Origin: Larimichthys crocea
Lineage: Eukaryota; Chordata; Actinopteri; Sciaenidae
NCBI RefSeq assembly: GCF_000972845.2
Contig: NC_040032.1
Location: forward strand, 11,072,334-11,136,333
Reading direction: 5' to 3'
DNA: 64,000 nucleotides
The stretch's first letter is position 1. Every line of letters starts with the position of its first letter. The notes beneath the pieces were generated by a model that made no database searches, was not told the origin of the DNA, and saw only the letters and a program-made list of their open reading frames with translations. The position numbers and the translations under genes were made by a program. Positions 61,061 through 64,000 of the stretch are shown piece after piece.

Positions 61061-62634
61061 CGCTGTCTCTTTTTTTTTTTAAATAGATGTGAACTTTTGG
61101 CTCATTTGTTTTTTCTCTTGAAAAGATTGTCCAGTCCAGTGAACAAAAGCAGAACAGTTCTAAACTTTGGCTTGTTGTTCGGTTGCAGTGAGACGTCGCG
61201 GTCGTTCCAAAGCTCGATTGGAATTGAGGTGTCGTTGTTTCTGCCACCTGATAAGACTGATTGTGTTGGAATGGACGAGGTTGGCTTTTTATCAGCAGAG
61301 TTCAATAAGAGCCTCGGGCTCTGTCACCGGACAGATTTTTACTCATTTCTTCTTTGCATCAGTTCCCATGGTGTCTGCAACTGCTATCAGAAACCTGCAT
61401 ATCATGTTGTAGAAAAATCTTCAGGATTGTGTCTGTTGTTTGTTCCTCACAGAGATTATTATGATGTAATTATTACAGTCAGACAGGGTTCATGTAAACA
61501 CTGTAATATGATTACGTTTGCATGATTATAATTAAATAACCATACATTTAGCAAATGATATGTTGAAGTGATGCACTCTTTTGTGTACGTGCTGTAGAAG
61601 CTCAGGTTATGTTTGAATATTAGTTTCGCGCAGACTAATTATGTTTTTGTTGCGTAGGCTGCTTTTAAAAACAGGACACAGTTAACGAGGAGTGAAGAGG
61701 TTGGCATTTTTTCAGAGCACAGCAACAATGGATTCAACAGATTTCCAACTATTGTTTCCAAGAAATGTATCACTGTGCTGGGCGATCAGTCAAATAGTCT
61801 TTTTATTTTAAATGTATGACAGTGGCCAGCACTGATAATGAGTGTGCTGTTCAGGTTCCACTTTATTTCTTGCTAGTGGGCAAACTGCAACTAATGAGCA
61901 ATAAAAAAAAAGTTGCATGAGTGAGTAATTTTTTAAAATGCTGACGATGTAGCTCAACCACAATCCTGATTGGTTCAGACTTCTGTCAGATGATCCTGCT
62001 CCTTTAGCGGTAAGATTCATAATCTGACCAGTTCCAAGCCAAATGAAGTAAATGAAGTACTCATGACTGGATGACCAATAAGACACAGAAAAGCTTCATA
62101 TTCCTGATTTAAAAAATACAATGTTTTCATTATGATGGGGGATAGAAAGGGGGGACAGTTTTTTCACAGTGTAACACACATGAAAGCAGCACTCTCAGGT
62201 AGTTTGTGAAGGAAGGAGTCAACCTCAAAGATCACTTTCTCTCCAGCATGACAGCTAAGCATTAACACACTGCGTCGTACCGGTCAAGGGCTCATAGCCT
62301 AGCAACAGGCTTTGACAATGACACGTATCGATTCATTGATTTTAATGATTGACAAACATGCACACAAGCCAGTATTGATATCATGCTACAATTACAAGAG
62401 CATGGCTTAGAGAGGGAGAGATGAGAGTCAGACATACTGTGGGAGGTGAAAGGGACGAGAGAATGCTGGTGTTCTGAAGAGAACGTGAAGTTACAGGTTG
62501 GTCTGCTTGTTGAGGTCACTTACCAACAGTTGACCCTTTCAGACTTTAAAAGCTCCTGCTATAGTCAGTAGTCATAAAGATACATAATAAAAAGTCCACG
62601 CTGTAGATGTTGAACTATATTGGTGGATGTGGAA

Positions 62635-62770
62635 AGTTTGACCTACTGGTGGCGCTAGAGGAAAGGTTAGAGGATCACCGAAGTCATTAGGATTCATCCT
62701 CTGGGTCTGAACTAAATTTCATGTCGAACCGTCCAACACTCGTTGAGACATTTCAGTCTGGACCAAAGAT
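62635..62770 (+). mobile_element. teleost interspersed repeat (unclassified, non-autonomous)
   Basis: Blocks: gtttgacctactggtggcgc, gaggatcaccgaagtcatta, ggattcatcctctgggtctg, then aaatttcatgtcgaacc and tttcagtctggaccaaag. I recognise this as a short repeat frequent in many fish genomes. No coding capacity. Confidence 0.65.
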
Positions 62771-64000
62771 TGAGACGGACATGCTCGGACAAACGTCGCA
62801 ATCAACTTATGATCTAATTTTATAGATATTTTTAGGAAACAGAAGGAAAAACGTTGAAGGGCATCTGATGCGAGGACAACAGTACCTTCCACACAACGAA
62901 GGACACTGCAGACCCACAAACCCTCTCACATTTACTCAGTCAGTTCATTATGCATCCCAAGACACGTATGCAGCTGTGAAGGGAGTAGAGTGTAGCATTA
63001 GAGATGTGCATCATTAGATGGAAAAGCATATAAACATAAACTAGTTCTTAAACACACACACACAGATTTCTGCAGCTACAAACACACACACACACACACA
63101 CACACTGCTGACCCTCCTGGCCTCATACTATCTCTGTTCCCCCAATTAAGCAGATGCTTCCCTCCTGCTCTCCTCTCTCGCTCTCTCAGTGTATCCAGCT
63201 GATGAGTAGCTGGTAGTTTTTGCAGCCCGAGGACAGAGACGACACATTCTTCTCTCCAAGAGTCCCACCGCTGCGTCTCTCCTTTAATTATACTGGAGTT
63301 GTGGCTGTGGCACAGTTATCAGATGATGAGCTCTGCCTCGATCTCTCGCCCTGAGCCGTCTTGGTGAACGAGAAGCTTTATGTGTGCGTGTGTGTGCGTG
63401 TTTGAGTACTCTTGTACTTCTGTCTTTGTGAGGACCGTTTGTCTTCATAGCAATAGTAAGATTCAGAAAATGTAATGTATGTGTAATGGAATTACTGCAG
63501 CATTATTTCTGTGCATGTGAGGAGTGAGTAGATGTGTGCTCATTTTGCCCCCAGGGCCCCCTAGTGGGTTAATCAAACCATGGCCTGTGACAAATATGTA
63601 TTTAATAAGATACCTGAGCATCCTGATATGGATTTGAATTATTTTTCCAAGTCTGTATTTGTTTTGCTATTCCCCTCCTGAAGCCTGTTGGTGTCACACA
63701 GATATAAAAGCTTTTGCCTTGAGTGGAACTTCAGGAACAATTCAGATTTTAAAGCAGATGTTTGGACTTGATCTGATTACATGTGGACTGTGTCGTTCTG
63801 TACCGTACCCCTCTCCTCTCTATTCTCACTTTTTTCCTCATCTATTATTCATGAAGAAATGTTTTTGTTCTGTCTCGGTGTGTAAACGTGCTGCTAATGT
63901 CGCACATGACAAAAAAAAAATCTCAGAGGAACTAACCCACACTGCTGTGGAAGGAAACACAGAGAGAGCAGCAAAGGACCAGAGGTCCAGCACGCTGCTG
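62771..64000. other. no gene recognised
   Basis: Ordinary AT-rich sequence with a (CA)n run at 63082-63105 and (GT)-rich text near 63380-63400. No exon seen to the end of the window. Confidence 0.55.
63082..63105. repeat. (AC)n microsatellite
   Basis: 24 bases of AC repeat, read directly. Confidence 0.95.

Larger units (their letters stand above)
53796..62634. other. no gene recognised
   Basis: No convincing exon. A CpG-dense patch at about 55985-56290 and two long (GT)n runs at 60802 and 60989 are listed separately; a (CA)n run lies at 59239-59256 and a GCA/GGA run at about 59430-59453. A possible degenerate interspersed repeat lies near 61460-61515. Confidence 0.5.

Overview
The window looks like chromosomal DNA from a ray-finned (teleost) fish. 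It is gene-poor and fairly AT-rich, with many long (CA/GT)n and (CT)n microsatellites. It carries dispersed repeats I recognise as common in teleost genomes: tRNA-derived SINEs, L2/CR1-like LINE ends, a 21-bp CTTTGTAGT minisatellite and a long-inverted-repeat MITE. It also has a clearly vertebrate spliced gene. There are no bacterial operons, CRISPR arrays or rRNA genes, and I recognised no tRNA genes. Most open reading frames here are chance or repeat-derived.

Layout. 1-18 kb is non-coding apart from one speculative two-exon small gene near 3 kb (37 codons, ending in a polyA signal) and one SINE. 18.2-24.9 kb holds the one certain gene, msantd2 (plus strand, four coding exons, 558 residues). 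It starts in a CpG island just downstream of a large inverted repeat and a 46-bp tandem duplication. Its first intron contains a SINE, a LINE/SINE tail and a decayed reverse-transcriptase fragment. At 29.0 kb there is a TATA box followed by one short signal-peptide exon ending in a phase-1 splice donor. In human, ESAM lies just downstream of MSANTD2 on the same strand, so this is probably exon 1 of esam or a related immunoglobulin-superfamily gene, with the remaining exons beyond the window. If so, 29.1-64 kb is mostly its first intron.

The 29-64 kb stretch has no convincing exon. It holds microsatellites, a 21-bp minisatellite (32.7 kb), a minus-strand SINE (37.9 kb), a teleost interspersed repeat (40.0 kb), a young-looking 589-bp MITE with 182-bp arms about 98% identical (47.1 kb), a SINE/LINE tail (53.7 kb), a small CpG-dense patch (56.0 kb) and another interspersed repeat (62.6 kb).

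I found no clear undescribed multi-gene system. The items most worth checking are the small spliced gene candidate at 3 kb, the signal-peptide exon at 29 kb, the MITE at 47 kb, and two separate perfect tandem duplications that both have a 41-bp unit. Repeat family calls are from memory of teleost repeat consensus sequences, not from a database search.
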